This document shows positions 28,779 through 38,521 of a stretch of 64,000 bases of DNA, piece after piece; within the stretch, counting starts at the first letter, position 1; every line of letters starts with the position of its first letter. The translations under genes and the position numbers were made by a program. Location: the NCBI RefSeq assembly GCF_000753865.1, contig NZ_JQFW01000006.1, positions 62,001 through 126,000 on the forward strand. The letters are read 5' to 3'. The notes under the pieces are model-generated. The model was not told where the DNA came from, made no database searches, and was given only the letters and a program-made list of their open reading frames with translations. The stretch is from Alteromonas sp. LOR. GTDB taxonomy: Bacteria > Pseudomonadota > Gammaproteobacteria > Enterobacterales > Alteromonadaceae.

Positions 28779-29684
28779 ATGAATTCAAACACTAATGATC
28801 AAAAAAATGCTGTTACTCAACGCTCGGTCACAAAACGGGTCAAAGGAGTAGCCACGAGTGACGGGGCCGGTGTCTCTTTAACACGTATCATCGGTCAGCC
28901 AATGCTCCCTAGGCTTGACCCATTCTTGATGCTCGATTTTTTTGGTTCCGATAAACCGGATGAATACTTGTCTGGCTTTCCTGCTCACCCCCATAGGGGG
29001 TTCCAAACGGTAACTTATATGTTGGCAGGGAAGATGCGCCATAAAGATTCCGTGGGGAACGAGGGGGTTATAGAGGCAGGCGGGATCCAGTGGATGAATG
29101 CAGGTAAAGGTATTATCCATGAAGAAATGCCAGAGCAAGAAGAGGGCCTGCTTCAAGGCTTTCAATTATGGGTGAATCTTCCGTCTCATGAAAAAATGTC
29201 ATCGCCAAACTACCAAGACATTCAACCGTCAGACGTACCGGTTGTAAATAGTCACGGAGCCACAGTGAAGGTGCTTGCTGGTGAATTTGACGGTGTTACT
29301 GGACCTGTAAAAACCACCGCTGTTGCACCGTCGTTTTTTGATATTCATCTTACACCCACCGAGGATGAGCCCTCTCTTCTTTCTATTAATATTAAGGGAA
29401 TGCAAGAGGGGTTTATTTATGTTTATGAGGGGGCGTTGACGGTAAACCCAGAATCAGCAGCATTGGAAAATACGCTCAGCGCAACAGAACTCGGGGTACT
29501 GTCGTCCACAAGTACTGAAAACTCACAACTAACGCTTCTTGCCAAGGGTGAATGCAAGTGTATTGTGGTATTTGGTGAGCCGATTAATGAGCCCATTGTT
29601 CAATACGGACCCTTCGTTATGAATACGCAGCAAGAAATAATGGAGGCGTTTGAGGCGTATAAAAATGGGACACTTGCAACATAA
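28779..29684 (+). CDS. Pirin family protein
   Basis: Double cupin-fold protein of 301 residues. The N-terminal cupin has H-P-H-R-G-F-Q-T-V-T-Y and M-N-A-G-K-G-I-I-H-E-E, which supply the metal-binding His and Glu residues. Some pirins act as quercetinases or redox-sensing regulators; the activity here is not determined. The C-terminal cupin ends with a G-E-P-I-N-E-P-I-V-Q-Y-G-P-F-V-M-N motif typical of the family. Close spacing behind the hydroquinone reductase suggests a shared role in handling quinones or aromatics, by inference. Confidence 0.9.
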   Translation: MNSNTNDQKNAVTQRSVTKRVKGVATSDGAGVSLTRIIGQPMLPRLDPFLMLDFFGSDKPDEYLSGFPAHPHRGFQTVTYMLAGKMRHKDSVGNEGVIEAGGIQWMNAGKGIIHEEMPEQEEGLLQGFQLWVNLPSHEKMSSPNYQDIQPSDVPVVNSHGATVKVLAGEFDGVTGPVKTTAVAPSFFDIHLTPTEDEPSLLSINIKGMQEGFIYVYEGALTVNPESAALENTLSATELGVLSSTSTENSQLTLLAKGECKCIVVFGEPINEPIVQYGPFVMNTQQEIMEAFEAYKNGTLAT

Positions 29685-29757
29685 GAGACTCGCCAAGAAA
29701 CACTGTGGCAATGTAAGAGAGACGCTAATTATGAGAGCCACTAAGTAAGAGTGACGA

Positions 29758-29800
29758 GACCGCACCACAGCTCAAACGAGCTGTGGCGGTCTGCTTTTTT
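29758..29800 (+). terminator. Rho-independent terminator after the pirin gene
   Basis: CCACAGCTC / GAGCTGTGG arms (29765-29773, 29778-29786) with AAAC loop, extended by an outer GACCG/CGGTC pairing and followed by a U-run at 29795-29800. Confidence 0.8.
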
Positions 29801-29812
29801 ACATCGTTATAT

Positions 29813-30235
29813 TTATGATAATAGAAATATCATCCAGGCATGACTGACTACCGCAACGGTGGTTAATCCCATGCGTAATCCGATGTAACTCACAATCTGG
29901 TCTTTTGGTAGGCTGAGAGTGAATTTATCGTAAAGCATAACGGCAACGTAGCTCAACGACAGCACACCGAGAACCTTTACATCACTGGCGAAGACAAGAC
30001 ACAGCCATCCCACAATAGTAGGCAACATGGCCAAATACATTTGCTTGTCGTAGCGCTGATTGCTAATTGCATCCCACCAGTGAACGCCACCAAAGAAAGA
30101 AAGTAACACTGCGGAATACTGTACGAAGTACGTTGCGCTTTGCGTAATGGATAAAATATTAAATACGTAGGCCAGCGGCATAGCAATAAACGGTATTAAA
30201 CCTGCTAAACCAAGACCAAGTGCAGAATAGGGCAT
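29813..30235 (-). CDS. DUF3429 domain-containing inner-membrane protein
   Basis: About 140 residues and four to five TM helices. It shows S-F-F-G-G-V-H-W-W-D-A-I and the L-G-L-A-G-L-I-P-F start common to DUF3429 proteins; function unknown. The ATG at 30235 is preferred because AAAGGAG stands 5-6 bases before it; the longer frame to 30280 would read through the gltA terminator. It lies downstream of gltA on the same strand, separated by that terminator. Confidence 0.85.
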   Translation of the reverse strand: MPYSALGLGLAGLIPFIAMPLAYVFNILSITQSATYFVQYSAVLLSFFGGVHWWDAISNQRYDKQMYLAMLPTIVGWLCLVFASDVKVLGVLSLSYVAVMLYDKFTLSLPKDQIVSYIGLRMGLTTVAVVSHAWMIFLLS

Positions 30236-30266
30236 TTGTACTCCTTTAAAAAAATACGCCATAAAC

Positions 30267-30296
30267 AAAAATAGCGCCAATCGTGGCGCTATTTTT
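30267..30296 (-). terminator. Rho-independent terminator after gltA
   Basis: Perfect 13-base arms AAAAATAGCGCCA / TGGCGCTATTTTT around a 4-base loop, 29 bases after the gltA stop, with A- and U-runs built into the arms. Confidence 0.88.
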
Positions 30297-30324
30297 ACAA
30301 CCTAAAAAGGCAGTTAGTTCATAA

Positions 30325-31602
30325 CTACTTTATAGGGGTATATTTTCTTTGGCTGTGACCGGTGTATAGCTGACGAGGACGACCAATTTTTTGTTTTGGA
30401 TCGCTCATCATCTCATGCCAGTGTGAAATCCAACCCACTGTGCGCGATAACGCAAAGATACATGTAAACATGTTAGTTGGAATACCAATCGCTTTAAGTA
30501 CGATACCAGAATAGAAATCCACGTTAGGGAATAACTTCTTCTCTGCAAAGTACGGGTCGCTCAACGCAATCTTTTCAAGTTCCATTGCTACTTCAAGCAG
30601 TGGATCTTTTACGTTAAGTTCACTGAGTACTTCATGACAGCTTTCACGCATAACGGTGGCACGGGGATCGTGGTTTTTATAAACACGGTGACCGAAGCCC
30701 ATTAGGCGGAATGGGTCAGACTTGTCTTTCGCTCTGGCGATAAACTCTGGAATGCGGTCAACAGTACCGATTTCTTCTAGCATGTTAAGGCATGCTTCGT
30801 TTGCACCACCGTGAGCAGGACCCCACAAAGACGCAACACCTGCAGCGATACACGCATAAGGGTTAGCACCAGATGAACCAGCTAGACGAACGGTAGAGGT
30901 AGATGCATTTTGCTCGTGGTCAGCATGAAGCGTAAAGATACGGTCCATTGCACGCTCAACTGCAGGGCTAATCTTATGTTCTTCAGCAGGTACAGAAAAC
31001 ATCATGTTTAAGAAGTTAGCTGCATAGCTTAAGTCGTTACGAGGATATACGAACGGTTGACCTACATTGTACTTGTAACACATAGCAACAAGTGTAGGCA
31101 TTTTCGCGATTAAACGGTGTGCACTGCGTACACGCTGTTCTTCGTTAGAAACGTCAAGGTCGCTGTGATAGAACGATGACATTGCACCAACAGTACCGCA
31201 CAACATCGCCATAGGGTGGGCGTCGTTGCGGAAACCATGGAAGAACATGTTAATTTGCTCGTGAACCATTGTATGACGAGTAATTGTTTCTTTAAATTCC
31301 TCGTATTGCTCTGTAGACGGTGCGTCACCGTGTAACAGCATGTAGCATACTTCTAGGTAGTCAGCGTCGCGCGCTAGTTCTTCGATGGGGAAGCCACGGT
31401 GAAGAAGTACGCCGGCAGCGCCGTCAATGTAAGTGATGCTAGACTCGCAAGATCCTGTAGCCATAAAACCAGGGTCGTAAGTAAAATAACCGTGTTGTCC
31501 AACTGAACGGACGTCGATTACATCTTGTCCTTCTGTGCCAGACAAAATAGGAAGCTCGATTTCCTTGTCGCCGGCTTTAAGAATGGCTTTTTGATCTGCC
31601 AT
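30325..31602 (-). CDS. gltA: Citrate synthase (type II, hexameric)
   Basis: Condenses oxaloacetate with acetyl-CoA, the entry step of the TCA cycle. 425 residues, like E. coli GltA. Active-site features are visible: [24 protein letters not shown] and the catalytic Asp in V-D-F-Y-S-G-I-V. The N-terminal beta-rich domain typical of the NADH-regulated gram-negative form is present. GAGGAGAG precedes the ATG. It is divergent from sdhCDAB across a 700-bp regulatory region. Confidence 0.97.
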   Translation of the reverse strand: MADQKAILKAGDKEIELPILSGTEGQDVIDVRSVGQHGYFTYDPGFMATGSCESSITYIDGAAGVLLHRGFPIEELARDADYLEVCYMLLHGDAPSTEQYEEFKETITRHTMVHEQINMFFHGFRNDAHPMAMLCGTVGAMSSFYHSDLDVSNEEQRVRSAHRLIAKMPTLVAMCYKYNVGQPFVYPRNDLSYAANFLNMMFSVPAEEHKISPAVERAMDRIFTLHADHEQNASTSTVRLAGSSGANPYACIAAGVASLWGPAHGGANEACLNMLEEIGTVDRIPEFIARAKDKSDPFRLMGFGHRVYKNHDPRATVMRESCHEVLSELNVKDPLLEVAMELEKIALSDPYFAEKKLFPNVDFYSGIVLKAIGIPTNMFTCIFALSRTVGWISHWHEMMSDPKQKIGRPRQLYTGHSQRKYTPIK

Positions 31603-32301
31603 ATATTGCTCTCCTCAGAATGGTTCTGTTTGCAGCAAAACGGACGAAAATGTCCGCTTAATTGGGAAAAGTGGGCGTATTTGTACTTTATTATGCACCA
31701 ATAAGTCAATTTTATTGCATATATGTATAATAAATATTCTCTATCACCGAGATTTGTATTAGCAACTTTGTTACTCACTATTTACTAAATGAAAACACCA
31801 CTTTCCTTTATACCCCAATATTTTTAATTACTTTTGGGAAAAGGTAAATCATTAATCGATGTTTTTGTGATGCGTTGCGTTACAAGCTTATATACTTCAT
31901 GCAGAATAATTAACCGGTTACATTAAAAGACATTAACTTGCTCGATATAATGTGGTCACACAAACCCAGCACTGATAACCTAAATCACGCGTTTGTACGT
32001 TAGAAGCGGCGGGTTTGGAGCAATTGTGATCTCTTTTTATTTAAAATAGTTACCAATAAAGTGTTAATTCAGACTAAAGTCTTACTACGACACAAAAAAT
32101 TGTAATTATATACTACGCTGGATATACTCGGCGGTGCTTGAATACTAGAATAATTATTCTGTTAAAAGCATTAAAGATAAGTTCACAAATTGTTAACAAC
32201 TCAATGGATGAGGCAATTAACAGGTTAAAAGCGAATTCACTTGTTCAGGACATAATAAATACAAGTAATTCTTATCCCTACGGATTAAACAGGCATACAT
32301 T
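31603..32301. promoter_or_regulatory. Divergent gltA / sdhC regulatory region
   Basis: About 700 AT-rich bases without a supported ORF, holding the leaders and promoters of both TCA units. Palindromes such as TTGTTAACAA (32190-32199) and TGTGGTCACA (from 31951) are visible and could serve global redox or carbon regulators, as in E. coli where ArcA and CRP act on gltA-sdh. No specific site is proven. Confidence 0.5.
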
Positions 32302-32676
32302 GTGAAAAAGCAAAGACCAGTAAATTTAGAACTCAATACTATTAAATTTCCGCCCTCTGCTATTTCGTCAATTCTCCACCGCGTAACCGGTGTTGCAATG
32401 TTCTTCGCGTTACTTTTCGTTATTTGGGCATGGGCAGTATCTGTTCAGTCGCCTGAAGGCTTCGCGAATGTTCAAGCAATAATGGACGGTTTCTTTGGAA
32501 AATTTGTCGCAATAGGCACAGCTTCAGCGCTGACGTATCACATTCTAGGCGGCCTAAGACATGTTGTTATGGATTTAGGTCACTGGGAAGAATTAGAGTC
32601 AGGCAACAATAGTGCAAAAGCAACAATCGCACTATGGATTGTACTGACCGTAGTATTGGGAGTTGCATTATGGTAA
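32302..32676 (+). CDS. sdhC: Succinate dehydrogenase cytochrome b556 subunit
   Basis: Membrane anchor of complex II that helps bind heme b and ubiquinone. 124 residues with three TM helices. The family motif R-P-V-N-L-E-L at the N-terminus, S-I-L-H-R-V-T-G and the heme-ligand region Y-H-I-L-G-G-L-R-H are present. Start codon is GTG. The last codons overlap the sdhD start (ATGGTAA). Confidence 0.95.
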   Translation: MKKQRPVNLELNTIKFPPSAISSILHRVTGVAMFFALLFVIWAWAVSVQSPEGFANVQAIMDGFFGKFVAIGTASALTYHILGGLRHVVMDLGHWEELESGNNSAKATIALWIVLTVVLGVALW

Positions 32677-33017
32677 CCAACCAAGCAAGTATGAAGCGCG
32701 ATGGTGTACAAGATTACGTATCACTTCGTGCGACAGCAGCAATTATTTTCGCGTACTCGATTTTCATGGCGTGGTACTTTATAACCAGCGGTAGCTTAAG
32801 TTACGTCGAATGGCGTGGGTTATTCTCTGGTTTAGCTATGAAAGTTTTCACATTGGCAGCACTAATCGCAGTGATGATCCACGTACGTATCGGCCTTTGG
32901 CAGGTACTATCAGACTATGTTAAGTCAACAAGTCTGCGCGCGGGATTACAATATATACTAAATATCATCGCTTTTGGCTACGTAGCTGTCGGCCTATTTG
33001 TATTGTGGGGAGTGTAA
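32670..33017 (+). CDS. sdhD: Succinate dehydrogenase hydrophobic membrane anchor subunit
   Basis: 115 residues, same length as E. coli SdhD, with three TM helices and the [13 protein letters not shown] motif near the heme/quinone site. The ATG at 32670 overlaps the sdhC stop. A start 12 codons earlier in sdhC is possible on paper but would give an unusual N-terminus. Confidence 0.94.
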   Translation: MVTNQASMKRDGVQDYVSLRATAAIIFAYSIFMAWYFITSGSLSYVEWRGLFSGLAMKVFTLAALIAVMIHVRIGLWQVLSDYVKSTSLRAGLQYILNIIAFGYVAVGLFVLWGV

Positions 33018-33018
33018 G

Positions 33019-34791
33019 ATGAGTTTACCCGTACACGAGTTTGATGCAGTAGTAATTGGGGCTGGTGGCGCAGGTATGCGTGCCGCGCTACAGATTTCAC
33101 AGTCTGGTAAGTCATGTGCACTGTTATCAAAAGTTTTTCCAACCCGTTCTCATACTGTGTCTGCACAGGGTGGTATTACTGTTGCGCTAGGTAATTCACA
33201 TGAAGACAACTGGGAATGGCACATGTATGACACTGTAAAAGGGTCAGATTACATCGGCGACCAAGATGCAATCGAATACATGTGTAAGGAAGGTCCTGAA
33301 GCCATTATAGAAATGGAAAATATGGGTCTACCGTTCTCTCGTTTTGAAAACGGAAAAGTATATCAACGTCCTTTTGGTGGACAATCAAGAAACTTTGGTG
33401 GCGAGCAAGCGGCACGTACAGCAGCTGCTGCTGACCGTACAGGTCATGCGCTTCTTCACCTTCTTTACCAACAGAACGTAAAAAATAAAACAAAAGTATT
33501 TTCTGAATGGTATGCCCTTGATTTAGTGAAAAACCAAGACGGTGACGTTGTTGGTTGTACAGCAATCGACATCGAGTCTGGCGAAGTCGTTTACTTTAAG
33601 TCTCGCGCAGTCGTACTAGCAACAGGTGGCGCAGGTCGTATTTACGCATCTACCACTAATGCCCACATCAATACTGGTGACGGTGTTGGTATGGCACTAC
33701 GTGCTGGTGTTGCGGTTCAAGATATGGAAATGTGGCAGTTCCACCCAACGGGTATCGCTGGTGCAGGAACATTAGTTACTGAAGGTTGTCGTGGTGAAGG
33801 TGGTTATCTACTCAACAAAGACGGCGAGCGTTTCATGGAACGTTATGCACCTAATGCGAAAGACTTAGCAGGCCGTGACGTTGTTGCTCGTTCAATGATG
33901 ACTGAGATTAGAGAAGGTCGTGGTTGTGAGGGTCCTTGGGGCACACACATCAAACTTAAGCTTGACCACCTTGGTAAAGACGTACTTGAATCACGTCTGC
34001 CTGGTATTCTTGAGTTGTCTCGTACCTTTGCTCACGTTGACCCTGTTAAAGAGCCAATTCCAGTAATACCAACGTGTCACTACATGATGGGCGGTATTCC
34101 TACTAACGTAGACGGTCAGTGCTTAGCAGTGGACGAAAACGGCAACGATAAAGTTGTGAATGGTTTATTTGCTTGTGGTGAGATTGCTTGTGTATCAGTA
34201 CACGGTGCAAACCGCCTAGGTGGTAACTCACTACTTGATTTGGTTGTATTTGGTCGCGCAACGGGTATGCACCTTGGCAAGACACTATCTGATATGGCAC
34301 CAAGTCGCGACGCATCAGAGTCTGACCTAGATGCAGCAATGGCTAGATTTAACCGCTGGGAAAGTTCAGAGACTGGCAAGGGCGAAGACCCAGTTCAGAT
34401 CAAGAAAGACATGCAAAAATGCATGCAGCTTAACTTCTCAGTATTCCGTGAAGGTGATGCAATGGCTGACGGCCTGAAAGAGCTTGGCGAAATTCGCGAG
34501 CGCTTGCAGAATGCCCGCCTTGACGATAAGAGCTCAGACTTTAATACACAGCGTATTGAATGCCTAGAACTTGATAACCTGATGGAAACCGCGTATAGCA
34601 CAGCAGTAGCAGCGAATTTCAGAACGGAAAGCCGTGGCGCGCACAGCCGCTTCGATTTCCCAGATCGTGATGATGACAACTGGCTATGCCACAGCATTTA
34701 CGATCCGAACACTGAAAAAATGCTCAAACGTGATGTCAATATGGCGCCGAAACTTAGAGAGGCATTCCCTCCTAAAGCGCGTTCGTATTAA
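33019..34791 (+). CDS. sdhA: Succinate dehydrogenase flavoprotein subunit
   Basis: Catalytic subunit oxidising succinate to fumarate with covalently bound FAD. 590 residues. FAD-binding [12 protein letters not shown] is at the N-terminus, the FAD-linking His is in [10 protein letters not shown], and the substrate site is in T-E-G-C-R-G-E-G-G. The C-terminus is rich in conserved [14 protein letters not shown] precedes ATG 33019, one base after the sdhD stop; an upstream in-frame ATG (32998) lies in sdhD and is unlikely. Confidence 0.97.
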   Translation: MSLPVHEFDAVVIGAGGAGMRAALQISQSGKSCALLSKVFPTRSHTVSAQGGITVALGNSHEDNWEWHMYDTVKGSDYIGDQDAIEYMCKEGPEAIIEMENMGLPFSRFENGKVYQRPFGGQSRNFGGEQAARTAAAADRTGHALLHLLYQQNVKNKTKVFSEWYALDLVKNQDGDVVGCTAIDIESGEVVYFKSRAVVLATGGAGRIYASTTNAHINTGDGVGMALRAGVAVQDMEMWQFHPTGIAGAGTLVTEGCRGEGGYLLNKDGERFMERYAPNAKDLAGRDVVARSMMTEIREGRGCEGPWGTHIKLKLDHLGKDVLESRLPGILELSRTFAHVDPVKEPIPVIPTCHYMMGGIPTNVDGQCLAVDENGNDKVVNGLFACGEIACVSVHGANRLGGNSLLDLVVFGRATGMHLGKTLSDMAPSRDASESDLDAAMARFNRWESSETGKGEDPVQIKKDMQKCMQLNFSVFREGDAMADGLKELGEIRERLQNARLDDKSSDFNTQRIECLELDNLMETAYSTAVAANFRTESRGAHSRFDFPDRDDDNWLCHSIYDPNTEKMLKRDVNMAPKLREAFPPKARSY

Positions 34792-34805
34792 GAGAGGTAA
34801 CGATA

Positions 34806-35516
34806 ATGAAATTAGAATTTTCGATATACCGTTATAACCCAGATGTTGACGCTAAACCACGCATGCAAGACTACACTCTAGAAGTAGAGGAAGGTCAAGA
34901 CATGATGGTACTAGACGCACTGATTGCATTGAAAGAAGAAGATGCCTCGTTGTCCTTCCGTCGTTCATGCCGTGAAGGTGTATGTGGTTCAGATGGTGTG
35001 AATATGAACGGCAAGAACGGTCTTGCTTGTATTACCCCACTGTCAGCGTTAGGAAAGGGCAAAATTGTTGTACGTCCACTTCCAGGTCTACCCGTAGTGC
35101 GTGACCTAGTTGTTGATATGACGCAATTTTACACTCAGTACGAGAAGATTAAGCCTTTCTTGATCAACGATGGAAAACAGCCACCTGCTCGAGAGCACTT
35201 GCAGTCTCCTGAAGAGCGTGCGAAGTTAGATGGTCTGTATGAGTGTATTTTATGTGCTTGTTGTTCAACATCTTGTCCGTCATTTTGGTGGAATCCAGAT
35301 AAGTTCATCGGCCCAGCAGGGTTGTTACATGCTTATCGCTTCCTAATCGATAGCCGTGATACGGCGACAGACGAGCGTTTGAACGAGCTGGACGACGCCT
35401 TTAGCGTATTCCGCTGTCATGGTATTATGAACTGTGTAAGCGTATGCCCGAAAGGATTAAACCCAACAAAAGCAATTGGACAAATAAAGTCTATGCTTCT
35501 GTCTCGGGCTGTTTAG
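34806..35516 (+). CDS. sdhB: Succinate dehydrogenase iron-sulfur subunit
   Basis: Carries electrons from SdhA to quinone. 236 residues. The [2Fe-2S] domain has C-R-E-G-V-C-G-S-D-G and a later single Cys. The C-terminal domain has C-I-L-C-A-C-C-S-T-S-C-P and C-V-S-V-C-P-K-G-L-N-P for the [4Fe-4S] and [3Fe-4S] clusters. It closes the sdhCDAB operon and is followed by a terminator-like hairpin before sucA. Confidence 0.97.
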   Translation: MKLEFSIYRYNPDVDAKPRMQDYTLEVEEGQDMMVLDALIALKEEDASLSFRRSCREGVCGSDGVNMNGKNGLACITPLSALGKGKIVVRPLPGLPVVRDLVVDMTQFYTQYEKIKPFLINDGKQPPAREHLQSPEERAKLDGLYECILCACCSTSCPSFWWNPDKFIGPAGLLHAYRFLIDSRDTATDERLNELDDAFSVFRCHGIMNCVSVCPKGLNPTKAIGQIKSMLLSRAV

Positions 35517-35561
35517 TTCGAATCTTTACTAACTAAGTTAGTCACAGATTTTTGATGCTCT

Positions 35562-35595
35562 AAATAGCCATCCAGTTAGGATGGCTATTTTTTTA
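35562..35595 (+). terminator. Terminator or attenuator between sdhB and sucA
   Basis: Perfect 12-base arms AAATAGCCATCC / GGATGGCTATTT around a 5-base loop, then a T-run. It lies about 45 bases after sdhB and 97 before sucA, so sucA expression needs read-through or its own promoter. Confidence 0.85.
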
Positions 35596-35692
35596 TGTAT
35601 TCATAGTGATAACACTTGGTTCTGTTGAGAATAGCCTTATAATAGTACTTGATTGTTAACTAGATTTTATAAAACGTAGCAAGGCAAATTAA

Positions 35693-38512
35693 ATGCAAGA
35701 AAGCGTGATGAAAGCGTGGTGGGATTCCTCGCACATGGCAGGTGCCAACGCTGCCTATGTTGAAGAGTTGTATGAAGCCTATTTGGAAGACCCTCAAAGC
35801 GTCTCCGAAACATGGCGCCAAATCTTCGATAACCTCCCCAATCTTGATGGCGTAGCATTAGAAACTAATCATACAGCAATTAAAAATCAATTTAGGAAAC
35901 TTGCTGCGTTAGGTCCAACTGCACGAATGTCTAGCTCCACGGCACCCTCTGCAAGTGGTTCAGACGGCAAGCAAGTTAAAGTTCTCCAGCTTATTAATGC
36001 ATTCCGTTTTCGCGGACATCAGCACGCTAACCTTGACCCGCTAGGGCTTTGGAAACAAGCTAGAGTGCGCGACCTAGAACTTTCTCACCATAACCTCTCT
36101 GAAGAAGATTTCGATTCTGTTTACAACGTAGGCTCATATGCCATTGGTAAAGAGTCGCTTCCGTTAGGTGAATTAGTCAAATCGCTAAACAGAACGTATT
36201 GTGGTTCTATCGGTGCTGAGTATATGCACATTACCGATACCGACCAAAAACGTTGGTTACAGCAAAAGTTTGAATCGGTGCAGGCTAAGCCAGAAATTTC
36301 TCGTGACGAGAAATTAAGCATTCTTAAAGGGCTTACTGCTGCTGACGGCATGGAAAAGTACCTTGGTGCGAAATTCCCTGGCGCAAAACGCTTCTCTCTT
36401 GAAGGTGGCGACGCGTTAGTACCCATGCTAAAAGGGCTAATAACCAAAGCCGGCGCGGCTGGCACTAAAGAAGTGGTTATTGGTATGGCCCACCGCGGCC
36501 GATTAAATGTGTTGGTTAACGTGCTAGGTAAGAACCCGTCAGTATTGTTTGACGAGTTCTCAGGAAAGCACGACGATTCACTTGGTGCAGGTGACGTTAA
36601 ATACCACGCTGGTTTCTCTTCTGACTTTGCCACCCCAGGCGGCAACGTTCATTTAGCGTTAGCATTTAACCCATCTCACTTGGAAATTGTTAACCCTGTG
36701 GTTATCGGTTCTGTGCGAGCACGTCTTGTTCGCCGCGAAAACGATACCAATACGGTATTGCCTATCACCATTCACGGTGATTCGGCTGTAGCAGGTCAGG
36801 GCGTTGTACAAGAAACTTTCAATATGTCACAAACCCGAGGCTTTGCTGTCGGCGGGACTGTGCGTATCGTAGTCAATAACCAAGTTGGTTTCACTACGTC
36901 AAAAACGGAAGATACCCGCTCTACGCAATACTGTACTGATATTGCGAAAATGGTTCAGGCTCCTATCTTCCATGTAAATTCTGACGACCCTGAAGCCGTT
37001 GCGTTTGTAACCCAACTAGCGCTTGAATATCGTCAGAAGTTTAAGCGAGATGTGGTTATCGATTTGGTTTGTTATCGCCGTCACGGTCATAACGAAGCTG
37101 ATGAGCCTAACGCAACACAGCCGTTAATGTATCAAAAAATCAAGAAGCATCCTGTTCCACGTGCTATATATGCCGATCAGCTCATTGCTGAAGGCGTTAT
37201 TGAGCAGCGTGATGCGGACCGCTATCTACAAGAGTATCGCGAAGCGCTTGATCACGGAGCTTGTGTTGTAGAAGAGTGGCGCCCGATGACAGAGCACAGC
37301 GTTGACTGGTCTCCGTATCTAGGTCACGACTGGGATACGCCGTACGACGGCAGCGTAAGTGTAGAAAAACTTAAAGAATTGGGTGAGTCTATTACGACTT
37401 TCCCTGAAGACCACAAGCTTCAGTCTCGTGTAAACAAGTTATATCAAGACAGAAAAGCTATGGTCGCTGGCGAAAAGCTTCTCGACTGGGGTATGGCAGA
37501 AAATTTAGCTTACGCTACCCTTGTTGATGCGGGCGAAGATATTCGTATTACAGGCCAAGACAGTGGTCGCGGTACGTTCTTCCACCGCCACGCGGTACTT
37601 CACAATCAGACAGACGGTTCGACTTACCTTCCTCTGCAACATATAAGAGAAGGCCAAGGCGAAATAGAAATTTACGATTCCGTGTTGTCTGAAGAAGCGG
37701 TAATGGCGTTCGAATATGGTTACGCGACTGCCGAACCGACTTGTTTAACCATTTGGGAAGCCCAGTTTGGTGACTTCGCCAACGGTGCACAGGTTGTGTT
37801 TGACCAATTCCTAAGTTCAGGTGAAGCAAAATGGGGCCGCTTGTGTGGTTTAACTGTTTTGTTACCACATGGCTACGAAGGTCAGGGTCCAGAGCATAGT
37901 TCAGCGCGACTAGAGCGTTTCTTACAAATGTGCGCCGATCACAACTGGCAAGTGTGTGTTCCGTCAACGCCAGCGCAGGTATATAACATGCTGCGTCGTC
38001 AGGTGGTTCGCCCTATGCGTAAGCCACTTATTGTTATGTCGCCTAAGTCACTATTACGTCACCCGCTGGCTGTATCTTCTCTTGAAGAACTCAGTGAAGG
38101 TAAGTTCCACAACGTTATCGGTGAAATTGACGACATAGATCCGAAAGACGTCAAGCGCGTGGTAATGTGTTCGGGCAAAGTGTATTACGATTTGCTGGAC
38201 CAACGCCGTAAGAACGAACAAAGCGATGTTGCTATTGTTCGTTTAGAGCAGCTTTATCCTTTCCCGCAAGAAGAATGCGCAAAAATTGTGGCACAGTACA
38301 GTCACGTAAAAGATTGGGTTTGGTGCCAAGAAGAGCCTCAAAATCAGGGCGCTTGGTACTGTAGCCAACACCATTTCTGGCAAGCAATTCCAGAAGGTGC
38401 AAAGTTAACATATGCGGGTCGTGAAGCATCCTCGTCGCCTGCAGTAGGTTATGTATCCGTTCACAATCAGCAGCAAAAAGCACTGATTGAAGACGCTCTC
38501 ACTATTAAATAA
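35693..38512 (+). CDS. sucA: 2-oxoglutarate dehydrogenase E1 component
   Basis: Thiamine-diphosphate enzyme that decarboxylates 2-oxoglutarate and transfers the succinyl group to SucB lipoate. 939 residues, near E. coli SucA (933). The ThDP motif runs from G-D-S-A-V-A-G-Q-G to N-N-Q-V-G-F-T. Conserved G-M-A-H-R-G-R-L-N-V-L and the transketolase-like central pyrimidine domain (G-Q-D-S-G-R-G-T-F-F-H-R-H-A) are present. The N-terminal peptide that binds E2 (Y-V-E-E-L-Y-E-A-Y-L) is also seen. It lies 9 bp before sucB. Confidence 0.97.
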   Translation: MQESVMKAWWDSSHMAGANAAYVEELYEAYLEDPQSVSETWRQIFDNLPNLDGVALETNHTAIKNQFRKLAALGPTARMSSSTAPSASGSDGKQVKVLQLINAFRFRGHQHANLDPLGLWKQARVRDLELSHHNLSEEDFDSVYNVGSYAIGKESLPLGELVKSLNRTYCGSIGAEYMHITDTDQKRWLQQKFESVQAKPEISRDEKLSILKGLTAADGMEKYLGAKFPGAKRFSLEGGDALVPMLKGLITKAGAAGTKEVVIGMAHRGRLNVLVNVLGKNPSVLFDEFSGKHDDSLGAGDVKYHAGFSSDFATPGGNVHLALAFNPSHLEIVNPVVIGSVRARLVRRENDTNTVLPITIHGDSAVAGQGVVQETFNMSQTRGFAVGGTVRIVVNNQVGFTTSKTEDTRSTQYCTDIAKMVQAPIFHVNSDDPEAVAFVTQLALEYRQKFKRDVVIDLVCYRRHGHNEADEPNATQPLMYQKIKKHPVPRAIYADQLIAEGVIEQRDADRYLQEYREALDHGACVVEEWRPMTEHSVDWSPYLGHDWDTPYDGSVSVEKLKELGESITTFPEDHKLQSRVNKLYQDRKAMVAGEKLLDWGMAENLAYATLVDAGEDIRITGQDSGRGTFFHRHAVLHNQTDGSTYLPLQHIREGQGEIEIYDSVLSEEAVMAFEYGYATAEPTCLTIWEAQFGDFANGAQVVFDQFLSSGEAKWGRLCGLTVLLPHGYEGQGPEHSSARLERFLQMCADHNWQVCVPSTPAQVYNMLRRQVVRPMRKPLIVMSPKSLLRHPLAVSSLEELSEGKFHNVIGEIDDIDPKDVKRVVMCSGKVYYDLLDQRRKNEQSDVAIVRLEQLYPFPQEECAKIVAQYSHVKDWVWCQEEPQNQGAWYCSQHHFWQAIPEGAKLTYAGREASSSPAVGYVSVHNQQQKALIEDALTIK

Positions 38513-38521
38513 GGAACAGAA